Assembly (NCBI GenBank): GCA_004352715.1 | Contig: SCFE01000085.1 | Span: 1,603,540 to 1,667,539, forward strand | Origin: Hofstenia miamia | Taxonomy: Eukaryota > Xenacoelomorpha > Acoela | DNA length: 64,000 bases | Direction of reading: 5' to 3' | Shown here: piece after piece, positions 35,401-47,700 of the stretch | How positions within the stretch are numbered: position 1 is the first letter of the stretch | How the letters are laid out: each line of letters opens with the position of its first letter | Position numbers and translations under genes: made by a program | Notes under the pieces: generated by a model | The model's database searches: none | The model's input: only the letters and a program-made list of their open reading frames with translations | What the model was told of the DNA's origin: nothing

Positions 35401-36535
35401 CTCACAGAAATGTTTACGAAAGAGGAGTTGGTCATTCTGCAATCCCCAGGGCGACACGTTGCTTTGGATGTGGAATGCACCACTTCTCGCCTACGAATCT
35501 CCCAACAGCAGATTGAACGCTTACGACAAAAAGGATTGCAAGGAAAATTCTGGGACACAGTTAAGGATGCCCGAATAAATTATCCCGTCACCATCAGAAC
35601 CGCTATGTTAGCCTCCCAGTCGAATTTCAGTGAAGTGGAGAAAAAGATCAAAACTTCCAATCTATTGTGCATCGCTCCACCTACAGTGGAGACTCCACTA
35701 ATTCAACCAAAATGGAAGGTCCAGAAACCTAAAAAGAAGATCGCCGCCCAATTGCCTGATAGGATAAACTTCGTCAATAGCAAGTCGGAAGCTGTTAAAG
35801 CAAGCAGGACCAGTGAGTATAAAGCTGCACGTGAAAAGCTCATCACGGGAGATAACTCTGAATGCGTGTTCATTGATGGCAAGTTGACAATAACTGATAT
35901 TTTCATGCAAGGACTCCCGATTCATAAACAACTACAGACGATACAAGAAAGACTAACTGCTCTACAGCCTCGCGTCCTCATTCTTTTTCAGGCTGCCGGA
36001 GATCTTATGTGGATCAATAACATCGAGACAGTGACCCGATACTATGACGTCACTAAGCGAATAGAGATTATCACGATGCTTTGAGCGAACGTCTCAGATC
36101 CAGAAGAAATGACGTTGAACCAAGTCCAAGAGTACTGCTCGCTCTTTGTAGACCACGCCACCACCATGGGATCCCTTTGACAGGTCTTCCTGCACTTTTA
36201 TCCAGACACTCAAATAAGCGCCAATGATGCTCACATGTCTGATACAGATGCAACGATGACGCTCATGATTGCTCTGAAAGGCCTTTGACTCCTTCACTAG
36301 GCGCCTAAACAATCTCCAGAGAAATTGCCCAGTTAGCAATCAGATGCCCACCATAAAGTTTCTACAGCTAAAAGACGAAGTGGTCAAGCAAAGGGAAGTG
36401 CTAATGCAATTAACTTGCGAAGCTAGCTATTCGGAAGTAACAACGTGGGATGGTGACCTCACAACAAAGGTGATCGTGGCTACTCAAAGTATCTTTTCCA
36501 GGCAGCCCTTCAGCTATTAGCCGAAAATTCATTTG
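32405..36535 (+). pseudogene. ORF3, family B
   Basis: Homologue of 8911-12249. The N-terminal section is rich in Arg and Ser and repeats GRHVSP/GQHVAP (32513-32688, again 33253-33344). It then has LHPYFIAMRK, FVIDASC and AYD (33001-33070). Later blocks: RLAVDQKL (34183), DWPLLDISSP (34378), a MWGA block near 34860 in a shifted frame, LDVECTTSR (35464), VFIDGKL and PIHKQ (35868-35925), YYDVTKRIEIITML (36040), FYPDT (36196) and MTLMIALKG (36255). Single-base indels and TGA codons break it. Two TGAs, near 36082 and 36177, sit where other copies have Arg. An N at 33205 joins two diverged versions of the N-terminal part (32552-33120 and 33206-33775), perhaps haplotypes. Function unknown. Confidence 0.85.
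32513..32688 (+). repeat. Three copies of the family B signature stem motif inside ORF3
   Basis: GGGAGACACGTTTCTCC (32513-32529), GGGCAACACGTTGCTCC (32597-32613) and GGGAGACACGTTTCTCC (32672-32688) each encode G-[RQ]-H-V-[SA]-P. Further copies are at 33253-33269, 33328-33344 and 35449-35465, and in the LTRs. Confidence 0.85.
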
Positions 36536-36537
36536 AG

Positions 36538-36549
36538 CAAGAGGGGGCA
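36538..36549 (+). other. Polypurine tract, family B
   Basis: The purine run CAAGAGGGGGCA abuts the TG of the 3' LTR. Confidence 0.75.
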
Positions 36550-37715
36550 TGTAGAGTCGCTCAGGGATTCAGTCGAATTTATTCTTTTTAAATTGTATTC
36601 TTGTGTTATTACATCACTATGACACTATCGATTATTTTCGATCTTAGTTTGCTATTATTAAATTGTTGTCCCCTCGATGGTGCTGTTATTTGCTCAAATT
36701 TAATTTTGCAAGGGAATTAGAATTGATCATGTTAAACTACNNNNNNNNNNNNNNNNNNNNNNNNNNNNNNNNNNNNNNNNNNNNNNNNNNNNNNNNNNNN
36801 NNNNNNNNNNNNNNNNNNNNNNNNNNNNNNNNNNNNNNNNNNNNNNNNNNNNNNNNNNNNNNNNNNNNNNNNNNNNNNNNNNNNNNNNNNNNNNNNNNNN
36901 NNNNNNNNNNNNNNNNNNNNNNNNNNNNNNNNNNNNNNNNNNNNNNNNNNNNNNNNNNNNNNNNNNNNNNNNNNNNNNNNNNNNNNNNNNNNNNNNNNNN
37001 NNNNNNNNNNNNNNNNNNNNNNNNNNNNNNNNNNNNNNNNNNNNNNNNNNNNNNNNNNNNNNNNNNNNNNNNNNNNNNNNNNNNNNNNNNNNNNNNNNNN
37101 NNNNNNNNNNNNNNNNNNNNNNNNNNNNNNNNNNNNNNNNNNNNNNNNNNNNNNNNNNNNNNNNNNNNNNNNNNNNNNNNNNNNNNNNNNNNNNNNNNNN
37201 NNNNNNNNNNNNNNNNNNNNNNNNNNNNNNNNNNNNNNNNNNNNNNNNNNNNNNNNNNNNNNNNNNNNNNNNNNNNNNNNNNNNNNNNNNNNNNNNNNNN
37301 NNNNNNNNNNNNNNNNNACACTGTGATGATACCATGCTGTTGGCTAGCATGAATATCTGGCAATTACAGATTATTTAATAGTGAGCTGAGAGATAACAAT
37401 GAAAATGAGAGTTTGTATTTTTGAAGTGAGATAGAAATTAAGCAAGTGAGACAAATAGGGTAGCACCAGTCAATAGGTTAAGCACTTTACTTCTGGATGT
37501 TCCACTTTGGCTGGAAGCCATAGGAATTGGTCATCTTGGTTCTTACCTAAAAGTAGTTCTGTTACTTGGATGAATTACCAATGTTACATCTACATGCTAT
37601 GAATTCTGTGTTATTCCCTTCCCGGAATCGTGGCTGTTCTGTAAACGCTATTCAAACCTTTTGTGGAGTCAATTAAGTTTCTAGTTGAGTTTTCCTACCA
37701 GCCACTGATTCTACA
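36550..37715 (+). repeat. 3' LTR, family B, with gap
   Basis: It starts TGTAGAGTCGCTC and ends GATTCTACA, then GTAA. A 577-N gap (36741-37317) replaces what is only about 338 bp in the 5' LTR (25591-25928), so the gap is overestimated by about 240 bp. The two LTRs differ at few positions outside the gap. Confidence 0.92.
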
Positions 37716-37719
37716 GTAA

Positions 37720-38530
37720 CAGCCCTGATTCCAGCAAATTAGAATAGTAAAACATTTAAGAAAAAACATTGTTAGTTCATCCAAGTAACTAGTAACTGTT
37801 AGGCAACAGCCAGGATGACCAATTCATATGGCTTCCAGCCAATTGCAGTCCAACAAGAGAAGTGCATAACTTGCTTGATTGGTGCTACCCTATTTGTCTC
37901 ACATTTTATTATCTATCTCACTACAAATATAAGACACTCATTTGCATTCTTATCTTTCAGTTCACTAAATAATAGCATGTAATTACCATGCATTCATGTT
38001 AACTAATGATATAATATCATCACAGTTTAATCATTTATTAGTGCATGTATTTGTTGCAATTAAAAGAGAGGTTTATTACTTCTATACATAGCTGTACACA
38101 TAACCTTATATGGCCCACAATTTGGGCTTGCATATTGTTTGAATTGCTACATGTTGCGTCAGTACTTGAAGAAAGTACTCCCAAATTGTTGCTGGAGCTT
38201 ACACAATCATTATTATATCAAAAAAGAATTTAATAAATAAAAAGGTTAGACTGAAGTTGAAGCTAGATAAACTCTATTGAACTATTTCTACATGGTTTCT
38301 GATTTTTATACATTGTAAATTATTACCTGCCTTTGTTTACAACAGAATATCATGTGATCATGTTTCCCTTGAAAATTGAATTGAGCAGCAATAATATGTA
38401 GCACCAAAGCAAGGGGACATTAAATTATTATCACAAACTAAAAAAAATGGATGTTGATGTAATGTTGATGTCATTACTAATTACAAAATCAATTAAAAAT
38501 ATCAACACAAAATCCTTGCGAAACTCTAGA
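37720..38530 (-). repeat. LTR of a B-like element, minus strand
   Basis: Read on the minus strand it follows the family B LTR from TCTAGAGTTTCGC (eroded TGTAGAGTCGC, at 38530) to near GATTCCAG. TATAAAAATCAG and the block CAATTTGGGAGTACTTTC are preserved. A C-rich run at 38531-38540 is its polypurine tract on the minus strand. Confidence 0.8.
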
Positions 38531-38540
38531 CACCCCCCTT

Positions 38541-40920
38541 GCTCAATTTAATTCTCTGGTAATAACTGGAGAGCAGGCCCAGAGACAATCTTCTGTGTGG
38601 CAGTAATAATTTCTATGGCTAGAACCCCTTCCCAACTCTGGACTTCTTCATACTGGGGCTCTCTATTGACTTGCATCAAAACTTCTCTCTGTGTTTCCAC
38701 TTCATCTTGTAATGTAAAAAACTTTAGAGTCAGGAGCTGTGAACTAATGGGGCAGTTCCACTGTAGAACATTTAACATCCAGGTAAAGGTGTTGTAGAAT
38801 CTTTCATACTGCCAAAATCCTTTGAGGGCTACCATTAGTGTCATGAGGGCATCAGTATCAGAAGTATGAGCATCCTTGGGTTTGATGGTTGTGTGGGGAT
38901 AGAAATGTATAAACACCTCTCTTAAAGAACCCATCAATTTGGCATGGTCAACAAATAAGGAGTAGAACTCTTACACCTTTTTCAACGTCATTTTGTTCAG
39001 GTCAGATACATCAGCTCATAGCATGGTGATGATTTCTATTTGTTTTATGACATTATAATAATGACGAATCATTTCAACATTGTTCATCAACATCAAATCT
39101 CTGGCAGCCTAAAAGAGAATTAACACTCTAGGACTTGTTTGTAATAGCCTTTAGTTAATTTTCCTTATTTGTTCATGTATCAGAGTTCCTCTCATAAAGA
39201 TCTACAGATAGTTAACTTCCCATCAATAAATACCCTTTCTTTGTTGTCTCTGTTGATAAGTTTGTCTCGAACTTCTTTGTATTCCAACATTTAGCTAAGT
39301 CTCCTTGCCTCCTCTCCACTGCTAACCAAATTCAATTTATCAGGAAAATGGGCCACTATCTTTTGTTTAACTTTTTTCACCCTTCATTTAGGTTGCATGA
39401 GAGGAGTTTCAATGCAGGAAGGGGGTATACACAGCATAACATCTTTCTGAATGTGCTCTTCTAATTCTGATAAACTAACTTTTTCTCATAAACTTGCAGT
39501 GACAATTGTGACTGGGTAGTTAATTCTGGCTTCTTTCAGTGTGCCCAAAATCTAGTTCATAGCCCATTCTGTTGTAATTCTTCAATTTGGCTGGAGGAGA
39601 TTTTAATGAATTCTAAACCCAAGGCCACTTGTTGCCTAAAGACTGTACAATGATCAGCTCTTCTTTCATAAACATTTCTGTTAGACAGCATTTCATCATC
39701 CTAAGGACGTCTTTTTCTTTCAATTCAACTAGCACTATTTCTTGAATAGATAAATCTTAGTTGAATTCTTCTGGGTAATGTTTGATCATCAACATTTGTT
39801 CATTTTTGTAATCAACCATTGAGGCGTAGGCTGAGGGGGTGTCAAAGGTGATCCAAATTTTTCTAATTTACACTTTAAATGAGCTCTCAGATTGAAGGGG
39901 ATAGTTGCATGGATGATGTTTCTAATAATTCCTCCTCTTTGAAGAGCTGCTCTGGGTGTCTCATGACTTGTTCTAATATAACTATTGGGACAATTCTACC
40001 TTCTTTGTTGACCTCTTTTGCTGACTCAATAAATTTCCCACAGCCACATTCAAGATAGGATAGCCATTTGAGATTGAAAAAGGTCTCAGTTCTATCTGGG
40101 AGGTTGTTAATTTGTAGTTGTTCTAGAAATTTAGTTGTAGACCCAGGTAATCATTCCATGAATCATTTGGTGCTTATCAGGACATTATCTGAATGGAACA
40201 TCACAAACTTGGTTTTGGCTGTGTTGCACCACATATATTTCTTCACAGTAACTGAAAAAATAGTTACATAAAACAGACAAATCCCCAATCAGTTGCTTAT
40301 CATGATCATTGACATACTTCCTGTTACACTTGTTGCCCCCACTAGTCAGGCAAATATTTTACAAATTTCTCCATCACTTTCTTAGTTTTTACTGGTGATG
40401 ACGGAGGAGTACATTTGTGCAGCATCCAGTTTTTCACTTTCCATGACAGTGGGCATACTGCAATTTCATGAGTTGCTGTATTAGCTACTGATATTTGTGT
40501 TTCATTATTCATTGTCAGTTTTATCTCAGGGTTTTAAGTCAGGTAGTTTGTGAGTATCCAGATGGCTCTGCAGGCATATATGTCTAGTTTCATTTGGAGA
40601 ATAAGTGTTCATTATAATTCTTTCTGTCCTGAGTATTGTAAAATCATTTTAGCTCTTGTAGCAATCTTTCTACCAATTGGTGGTATTGTGTGGTAGGGCT
40701 CTTGATCTTTAGTAGGGGCCAGTCAGACTCAGGTTTTTTCTCAGCTTTGAGATTGTGCCATATGTCTTGTATCTTTTGTAGTGTCTGTGCACTTTTGGCA
40801 AACGTGAAACTGACTCTTGTGTCAATCACCCTGATAAGTGAGGGAGTGTTTGGATATGTTAATTCTAAGGTCTGTGTTTGCAATATAGTATCAATGATTA
40901 ACTTTTGGTCTATGGCTAAA
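38541..40920 (-). pseudogene. Decayed ORF3 of a B-like element
   Basis: On the minus strand the C-terminal end (38548-38937) gives GSLREVFIHFYPHTT, HTSDTDALMTLMVALKG and YERFY. A middle segment (40644-40928) gives LAIDQKLIIDTILQTQ and ESDWPLLKIKSP. Traces of the FMWGA (as YMWCN) and PIHKQ regions lie between in broken frames. Here the Arg codon of SLR is intact, whereas the family B copy at 36177 has TGA. Confidence 0.8.
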
Positions 40921-42009
40921 TGTAACATCCTCCACCTAGCTTATTACGCCATGTCTGATTACTGATAATGAGTGCTNNNATCTCCACAACACAGCTCCTC
41001 TTCTTATACAACGATAGTTGAGTCCACAGCACCATCTCAGCTCAACTGGAATTAATTATGTGTACCTTACGTTAGCTTAGTGCGTGCACTCAAGTAAAGT
41101 TGTAACTGACTTAAACTCATTCTATCGGCTTAATTGTTTATGTAATAAGATTGCAGTTCCCTATCCCTACATTTACTGATACTACATGTAAAGTCATTTA
41201 TCTGGTCAATTATAGTCAAGTCTCCTACATTTAAGAATATATAAATATCCCTAAGTGTCGACTATCCAGTCGTTTCAAGCACTGATTATTTTCATACATG
41301 TATTGATCGATAGTCAGACTAGGCAAGAATCGAAAAACTCCTAACCGTAACTTAAGTGCGGTTTCGTGACTGGCACAAGGACCCTGAGAATCGATCCAGT
41401 GATGGACNNNNNNNNNNNNNNNNNNNNNNNNNNNNNNNNNNNNNNNNNNNNNNNNNNNNNNNNNNNNNNNNNNNNNNNNNNNNNNNNNNNNNNNNNNNNN
41501 NNNNNNNNNNNNNNNNNNNNNNNNNNNNNNNNNNNNNNNNNNNNNNNNNNNNNNNNNNNNNNNNNNNNNNNNNNNNNNNNNNNNNNNNNNNNNNNNNNNN
41601 NNNNNNNNNNNNNNNNNNNNNNNNNNNNNNNNNNNNNNNNNNNNNNNNNNNNNNNNNNNNNNNNNNNNNNNNNNNNNNNNNNNNNNNNNNNNNNNNNNNN
41701 NNNNNNNNNNNNNNNNNNNNNNNNNNNNNNNNNNNNNNNNNNNNNNNNNNNNNNNNNNNNNNNNNNNNNNNNNNNNNNNNNNNNNNNNNNNNNNNNNNNN
41801 NNNNNNNNNNNNNNNNNNNNNNNNNNNNNNNNNNNNNNNNNNNNNNNNNNNNNNNNNNNNNNNNNNNNNNNNNNNNNNNNNNNNNNNNNNNNNNNNNNNN
41901 NNNNNNNNNNNNNNNNNNNNNNNNNNNNNNNNNNNNNNNNNNNNNNNNNNNNNNNNNNNNNNNNNNNNNNNNNNNNNNNNNNNNNNNNNNNNNNNNNNNN
42001 NNNNNNNNN
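40921..42009 (-). repeat. LTR, family C/D group, minus strand, mostly in a gap
   Basis: Reverse-complemented, 40921-41407 contains the C-type order of blocks, including ATCGATTCTCAGGGTCCTTG near 41390. Three Ns lie at 40978-40980. The rest, to 42009, is a 602-N gap. It lies 3' of the minus-strand ORF3 at 42010-43752 and is plausibly its 3' LTR. CpG is better kept than in other C copies. Confidence 0.7.
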
Positions 42010-43752
42010 TTTGTTGCTCTCGTATTCTCTGGTAGTTCCGTTCTGTTATCTCTTTTCTTTCTTTCGTAACTTTTATTTCTACTAAGAATCTTTCATCATC
42101 TGTATCAATCCATTCTATCGTGCTGTCTTGACTTGTATCACCCCACTTTTCAATATTTATCCGATCGATTACTGTCTGCGTCTGTGGGGATAGTAGCAGT
42201 TGCGACGAGGTTAGAAGTTGCTCTTCCCTGATAATCTCTTGCTGTGACTTTGTCGCCATTTCACATATCTNCATATCTCCACTGGTGTCGTTATCCCACC
42301 TTTCTTCAGCATCTCGGCTCTTCTGATTATTTTCATAAACGTGCATCTCGGGCTATCTTTTTTACGTATCATCTCATGTCTTCATCTATCACCTGTTGTA
42401 CGTTTTTCTCTTTGACTAGTTGTATTATATCCTTTGTGTCACTTAATTTGCGTTTGATTATCTTTCTTGTTGTTATCCATGGTTGGTTCGGGAGTTGTTT
42501 CAATCGTGTTTCTGAGGTTGCACCCCACATATATTTTCGCATTGGCTCTTCAAATATTTGTATTTCACTTGGGCATATTCCCGTTATATTTGCCAGCTCT
42601 ACTATTGATATTCTCCCCGTTGGGTGATGTTTCGTTATCAGCCTGCTTATCAGCTTCTCCATCGTTNTCTTCAAATATTTGTATTTCACTTGGGCATATT
42701 CCCGTTATATTTGCCAGCTCTACTATTGATATTCTCCCCATTGGGTGATGTTTCATTATCAATCTGCTTATCAACTTCTCCATCGTTTGCATCAGTTTTT
42801 CATTCTTATTTGGTGATTCAGCTTTTTCAACGTGACCTTTTAATATCCAATTTTTTGTTTGTGTGTTTATTGGTGATAACGCAATTTCAAACTTTTTAGC
42901 TTTTGTAAGTTTCACCCTTTGATTTCTCATTACGGGTAGCCTGAGGTCTTTTCCTCCGTGAGCCATATAGCTAGCAGCCATGCGGACGTTCTATATCTGA
43001 TCTCTGGCGCGTTCTTCTCCTCTAGTATCAATTTGTGGAAATCTTTTTTCGTGTTTAACTCATATGCTTGATTAATCTCTGCTAGTACCATCTCGACTGT
43101 TTTATGATATTTCCGTGCTGTTGCCTCTATTCTTACTCGGGCCATGATTCATCTGTCTTCTTTTGCAATTTCATGTTCGCCCACACTTTTCTAATTTCCT
43201 CCAAGTGCTCCTGGCGTTGTGTCATGCTGCATTTGATGAATAGCGTCATGGCTTTCTCCAATCCTTCATTCAGTTGTAACATTTCCGCCGTTTTCGTTTG
43301 TTGATAGAGGTCTATCGCTATGCTGTGATCTATCATTATTCCATATATGCTTGCCCAGTAATCGATTTGTAGGTCAAAACAAATCATCTTGGAGATTGTG
43401 AATTCCTTCTTCTCCCATGGGAAGAAGCCTTCTGCTCTTAGAACCATATCCTTTAGAAAACTTGGCAATTCTTCTAGGTTTTCCTTCATTGCTATCATGA
43501 CTATTCTTGTTTGCTGTACTCTTGCCATCCAAACTGTTTGGTCGATTTGTTTTTGTAAATTTTTATTGTACTCTTTTTCTCTCAGCACATGTATGATTGT
43601 TAAATTTTCTTCGTCCAGATTTATCTCCAGGATTTTTGCTATGTTTTCTTTGTATGCCATGAGTGCCTGCACTGTTTCTGTTGTGAAGTTTTCCTCGAAT
43701 GTCATGTGCGTTGTGCTCTTCATATATGGCCTATTGATCGTTTCGTTTAATT
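42010..43752 (-). pseudogene. ORF3, C-lineage copy, minus strand, gap-truncated
   Basis: Reading leftward from 43752 on the minus strand: NRPYMKSTTHMTFEE, INLDEENLTIIHVLREKEYNK, FFPWEKKEF, FDLQIDYW, ECSMTQRQEHLEEI (approximate), EIALSPI, GRISIVELANITGICPSEI, YMWGATSETRLK, then EKWGDTSQDS and WIDTDDERFLVEI. The C-terminal third is in the gap at 41408-42009 and the N-terminus in the 1,000-N gap. One stop or shift lies near 42970-43145. Ns at 42271 and 42667 are joined by duplicated flanks; the second duplicates about 120 bp. Close in sequence to 8911-12249. Confidence 0.88.
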
Positions 43753-44752
43753 NNNNNNNNNNNNNNNNNNNNNNNNNNNNNNNNNNNNNNNNNNNNNNNN
43801 NNNNNNNNNNNNNNNNNNNNNNNNNNNNNNNNNNNNNNNNNNNNNNNNNNNNNNNNNNNNNNNNNNNNNNNNNNNNNNNNNNNNNNNNNNNNNNNNNNNN
43901 NNNNNNNNNNNNNNNNNNNNNNNNNNNNNNNNNNNNNNNNNNNNNNNNNNNNNNNNNNNNNNNNNNNNNNNNNNNNNNNNNNNNNNNNNNNNNNNNNNNN
44001 NNNNNNNNNNNNNNNNNNNNNNNNNNNNNNNNNNNNNNNNNNNNNNNNNNNNNNNNNNNNNNNNNNNNNNNNNNNNNNNNNNNNNNNNNNNNNNNNNNNN
44101 NNNNNNNNNNNNNNNNNNNNNNNNNNNNNNNNNNNNNNNNNNNNNNNNNNNNNNNNNNNNNNNNNNNNNNNNNNNNNNNNNNNNNNNNNNNNNNNNNNNN
44201 NNNNNNNNNNNNNNNNNNNNNNNNNNNNNNNNNNNNNNNNNNNNNNNNNNNNNNNNNNNNNNNNNNNNNNNNNNNNNNNNNNNNNNNNNNNNNNNNNNNN
44301 NNNNNNNNNNNNNNNNNNNNNNNNNNNNNNNNNNNNNNNNNNNNNNNNNNNNNNNNNNNNNNNNNNNNNNNNNNNNNNNNNNNNNNNNNNNNNNNNNNNN
44401 NNNNNNNNNNNNNNNNNNNNNNNNNNNNNNNNNNNNNNNNNNNNNNNNNNNNNNNNNNNNNNNNNNNNNNNNNNNNNNNNNNNNNNNNNNNNNNNNNNNN
44501 NNNNNNNNNNNNNNNNNNNNNNNNNNNNNNNNNNNNNNNNNNNNNNNNNNNNNNNNNNNNNNNNNNNNNNNNNNNNNNNNNNNNNNNNNNNNNNNNNNNN
44601 NNNNNNNNNNNNNNNNNNNNNNNNNNNNNNNNNNNNNNNNNNNNNNNNNNNNNNNNNNNNNNNNNNNNNNNNNNNNNNNNNNNNNNNNNNNNNNNNNNNN
44701 NNNNNNNNNNNNNNNNNNNNNNNNNNNNNNNNNNNNNNNNNNNNNNNNNNNN
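43753..44752. other. Assembly gap of exactly 1,000 N
   Basis: The left side is the minus-strand ORF3 N-terminal region. The right side is a plus-strand integrase end. The two elements point in opposite directions, so at least one junction is hidden here. Confidence 0.9.
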
Positions 44753-47700
44753 AGGATATACAAAGGAGAGTGCTGCCAAGGCGTGCAGCAAGAGATAAAT
44801 ATATATATGACCCTCAAATATGGGATATAAATTTATTATCTGAATTTAGGAAATTTGAACAAGATGTAACAGTGATTGAGGAAGAAAGTGCACTGAACCC
44901 AAAGACCTGATGAGATGACAATGTCAAATCCATGGAGAAGAATATGAAGGAAATCTCGAACCAGATGTCCAATGGAAGACAGAATAGATGAGAACCAACC
45001 CATGACTAATCAAAAGCACAGAGTGAGAAGGCGTCCAAGTAGTCCCCAATGCTGATTCAAGGGCAGGGAGACAAAAAGACACAATTCCTCTCCCACTGGA
45101 GAACTGCACTGCTGATTTGAGGGCAAGCATAGAACCAGTGAACATCCCAGAGAACTGGTAAAACGCAGCACAACTTTCCCTCCAATCCACCTTGCTGATT
45201 CAAGGGCAGTGCAATCTTTGGATTTCCAAGGGAAGGTGAAAGTGGGCGAATAACCATGTGTATACAAAAGTGATTCTAGGCTGATGTATCAACGGAACCC
45301 ACAACTGGTCAATTGCTGAAAGCGCCAACTGTGAGCCCATCAGCATGGACTCACTTGACAGTGAGCCAAGCACCAGTAGACCACTATAGATTACACAGCT
45401 ACATGCCCCCTCTGAAAGCACATCTGAAAGAACAGTGCACTAGAAAGATAGAGAGAAAAGGATGTCAAAAATACACAGGGAAACCCTGCACACCTACTTT
45501 ATGGGAGCAATGAAAATGATCACAAATGCATATCAGAAACTGTCACTGGAAACAAAGAGTCACATTTGAAAGATAGCAAAGACAGAGGACAGCAATTTAC
45601 CTATAGTATTAGACGCACAGAAAAGACTGATGGTCAACATGATTATAAGCTATCAAAGAGAATTAGACAAAACAGTAGAACAGCAATATATGTGCAGCAC
45701 GGTTCATGTCACCTTCGACGACAACTTCACACTAGAAACAGCCCAAGCAATCATGGCATACATAGAACAGATCACAAAGATACCAGAAATTAATATTGAC
45801 AAAGACAATCTAATGATCATTGACATCCTAAAAGAAAAAGAGTATAACAAAAATTTGGAAAAACAGTTAGATCAAACTTTAAGAATAGCAAGAGTGCAGG
45901 GCATAAGAGTAGTAATAATCAGGAGAATGACAAGGACAGAACTACCACCGTTCCTGAGAGAACTACTGATACAGGTCGAAAACGTGTTTTAAGGGAGAAA
46001 ATAACAACAGAATCAAAGGTTGTGGAATTAATTCGCCTAGACTTACAAATTGATTACTGGGTAGCCTATTACAGACTAATGGTAGACCCATGCATAGCCA
46101 TTGATTTATTTAAACAGGTAAAAACAGTAGAAATGACAACACATGCAGAGGGCGTAGAAAAAGCAAATACACTATTCATCAAGTTAAGCCTCACACAAAG
46201 GCAGGAACATATAAAGAGAATACAAGAAATATGGAACAAAATGAAGCTACAGAAGAAGACGAAATAAGAATGGCCACAGATACATATTGAGGCCCTGTTG
46301 AGAAAATACCATANTTGACATCCTAAAAGAAAAAGAGTATAACAAAAATTTGGAAAAACAGTTAGATCAAACTTTAAGAATAGCAAGAGTGCAGGGCATA
46401 AGAGTAGTAATAATCAGGAGAATGACAAGGACAGAACTACCACCGTTCCTGAGAGAACTACTGATACAGGTCGAAAACGTGTTTTAAGGGAGAAAATAAC
46501 AACAGAATCAAAGGTTGTGGAATTAATTCGCCTAGACTTACAAATTGATTACTGGGTAGCCTATTACAGACTAATGGTAGACCCATGCATAGCCATTGAT
46601 TTATTTAAACAGGTAAAAACAGTAGAAATGACAACACATGCAGAGGGCGTAGAAAAAGCAAATACACTATTCATCAAGTTAAGCCTCACACAAAGGCAGG
46701 AACATATAAAGAGAATACAAGAAATATGGAACAAAATGAAGCTACAGAAGAAGACGAAATAAGAATGGCCACAGATACATATTGAGGCCCTGTTGAGAAA
46801 ATACCATAAGACAGTTGAGGTAGCACTGTCAGAAATCAACAGAGCATATGAATTAAATTCAACAAAAGATTTCAAAAATATGTTATTCAAGGAAAAGAAT
46901 GCCCCGGAGATCAGATTTAGAAATTCAGCATGGACTCTAGCAATATTCACAACACAGGAACAGGAATTGAATGTCAACAGTGGACATAGCAAATAGAATG
47001 GGAATCACGCTGGAAGAAATAACAGTATTTGACAAAACCATGAGAAAATACATGTGGGGTGCCAAATATGAAACACAAGTAAGACAGGTCAAGACAGAAC
47101 CCTTGATAACAACAAAGAAAATCATTAAACAGAAAATCATAGATACCAAAGAAATCGTAAACATGATGAAAAACAAAGAGATCCAACAAATGTTAGAACT
47201 GGACATGAAAACATACGAAAAAGAGAGCCCTCACTGCATTTTTGTGAAAATCATTAGGGTGTGGAAATAATGAGAACGGTGGGATAACAGAACCAGTGGA
47301 AGTCTGCAAAATGACAATGAAAACACAAAAAGAAATGTTAGAGAAGGAAGAATTGTTAACATCAACACAACTAATACTATCACCAAAGACACAGCAACAA
47401 ATAGACAGGAAAAATATAGAGAAATGGGGAGCCTCCATACCAGAACATGCAATGGAATGGGATGACACAGATGACAAGAGATTCTTAGTCGAAATAAATA
47501 TAACTAAGGAGAAACACAAAATTTGCTATAGAAATTACCAATACATGAAGGAGGAGCAAAGAGTAGCATCAATGAAACTGATGTTCACAGAAGCTTTCAA
47601 AAAAACTGAATTAGAAGAGATGCTAAAACCATGCAATCAGCTAGTGGTAGACATAGAATGCATCATGTCAAAATTGGAAGTGAACAACAAGACCAAAATG

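Larger units (their letters stand above)
25397..37719 (+). mobile_element. Nearly complete family B Ty3/Gypsy-type LTR retrotransposon with ORF3
   Basis: The element has, in order, a 5' LTR, primer binding site, gag, protease, RT, RNase H, integrase, ORF3, polypurine tract and 3' LTR. GTAA at 25397-25400 and 37716-37719 is a perfect target duplication. The domain order, with integrase last, is that of Ty3/Gypsy (Metaviridae). Scattered stops and frameshifts in every gene show it is now inactive, though it still has many CpGs. At 12.3 kb it is long for the group, mostly because of ORF3. Confidence 0.92.

Noticed and set aside
38045-38233. 62-codon frame in the 37.7-38.5 kb region.
   Set aside because: This is minus-strand LTR B sequence.
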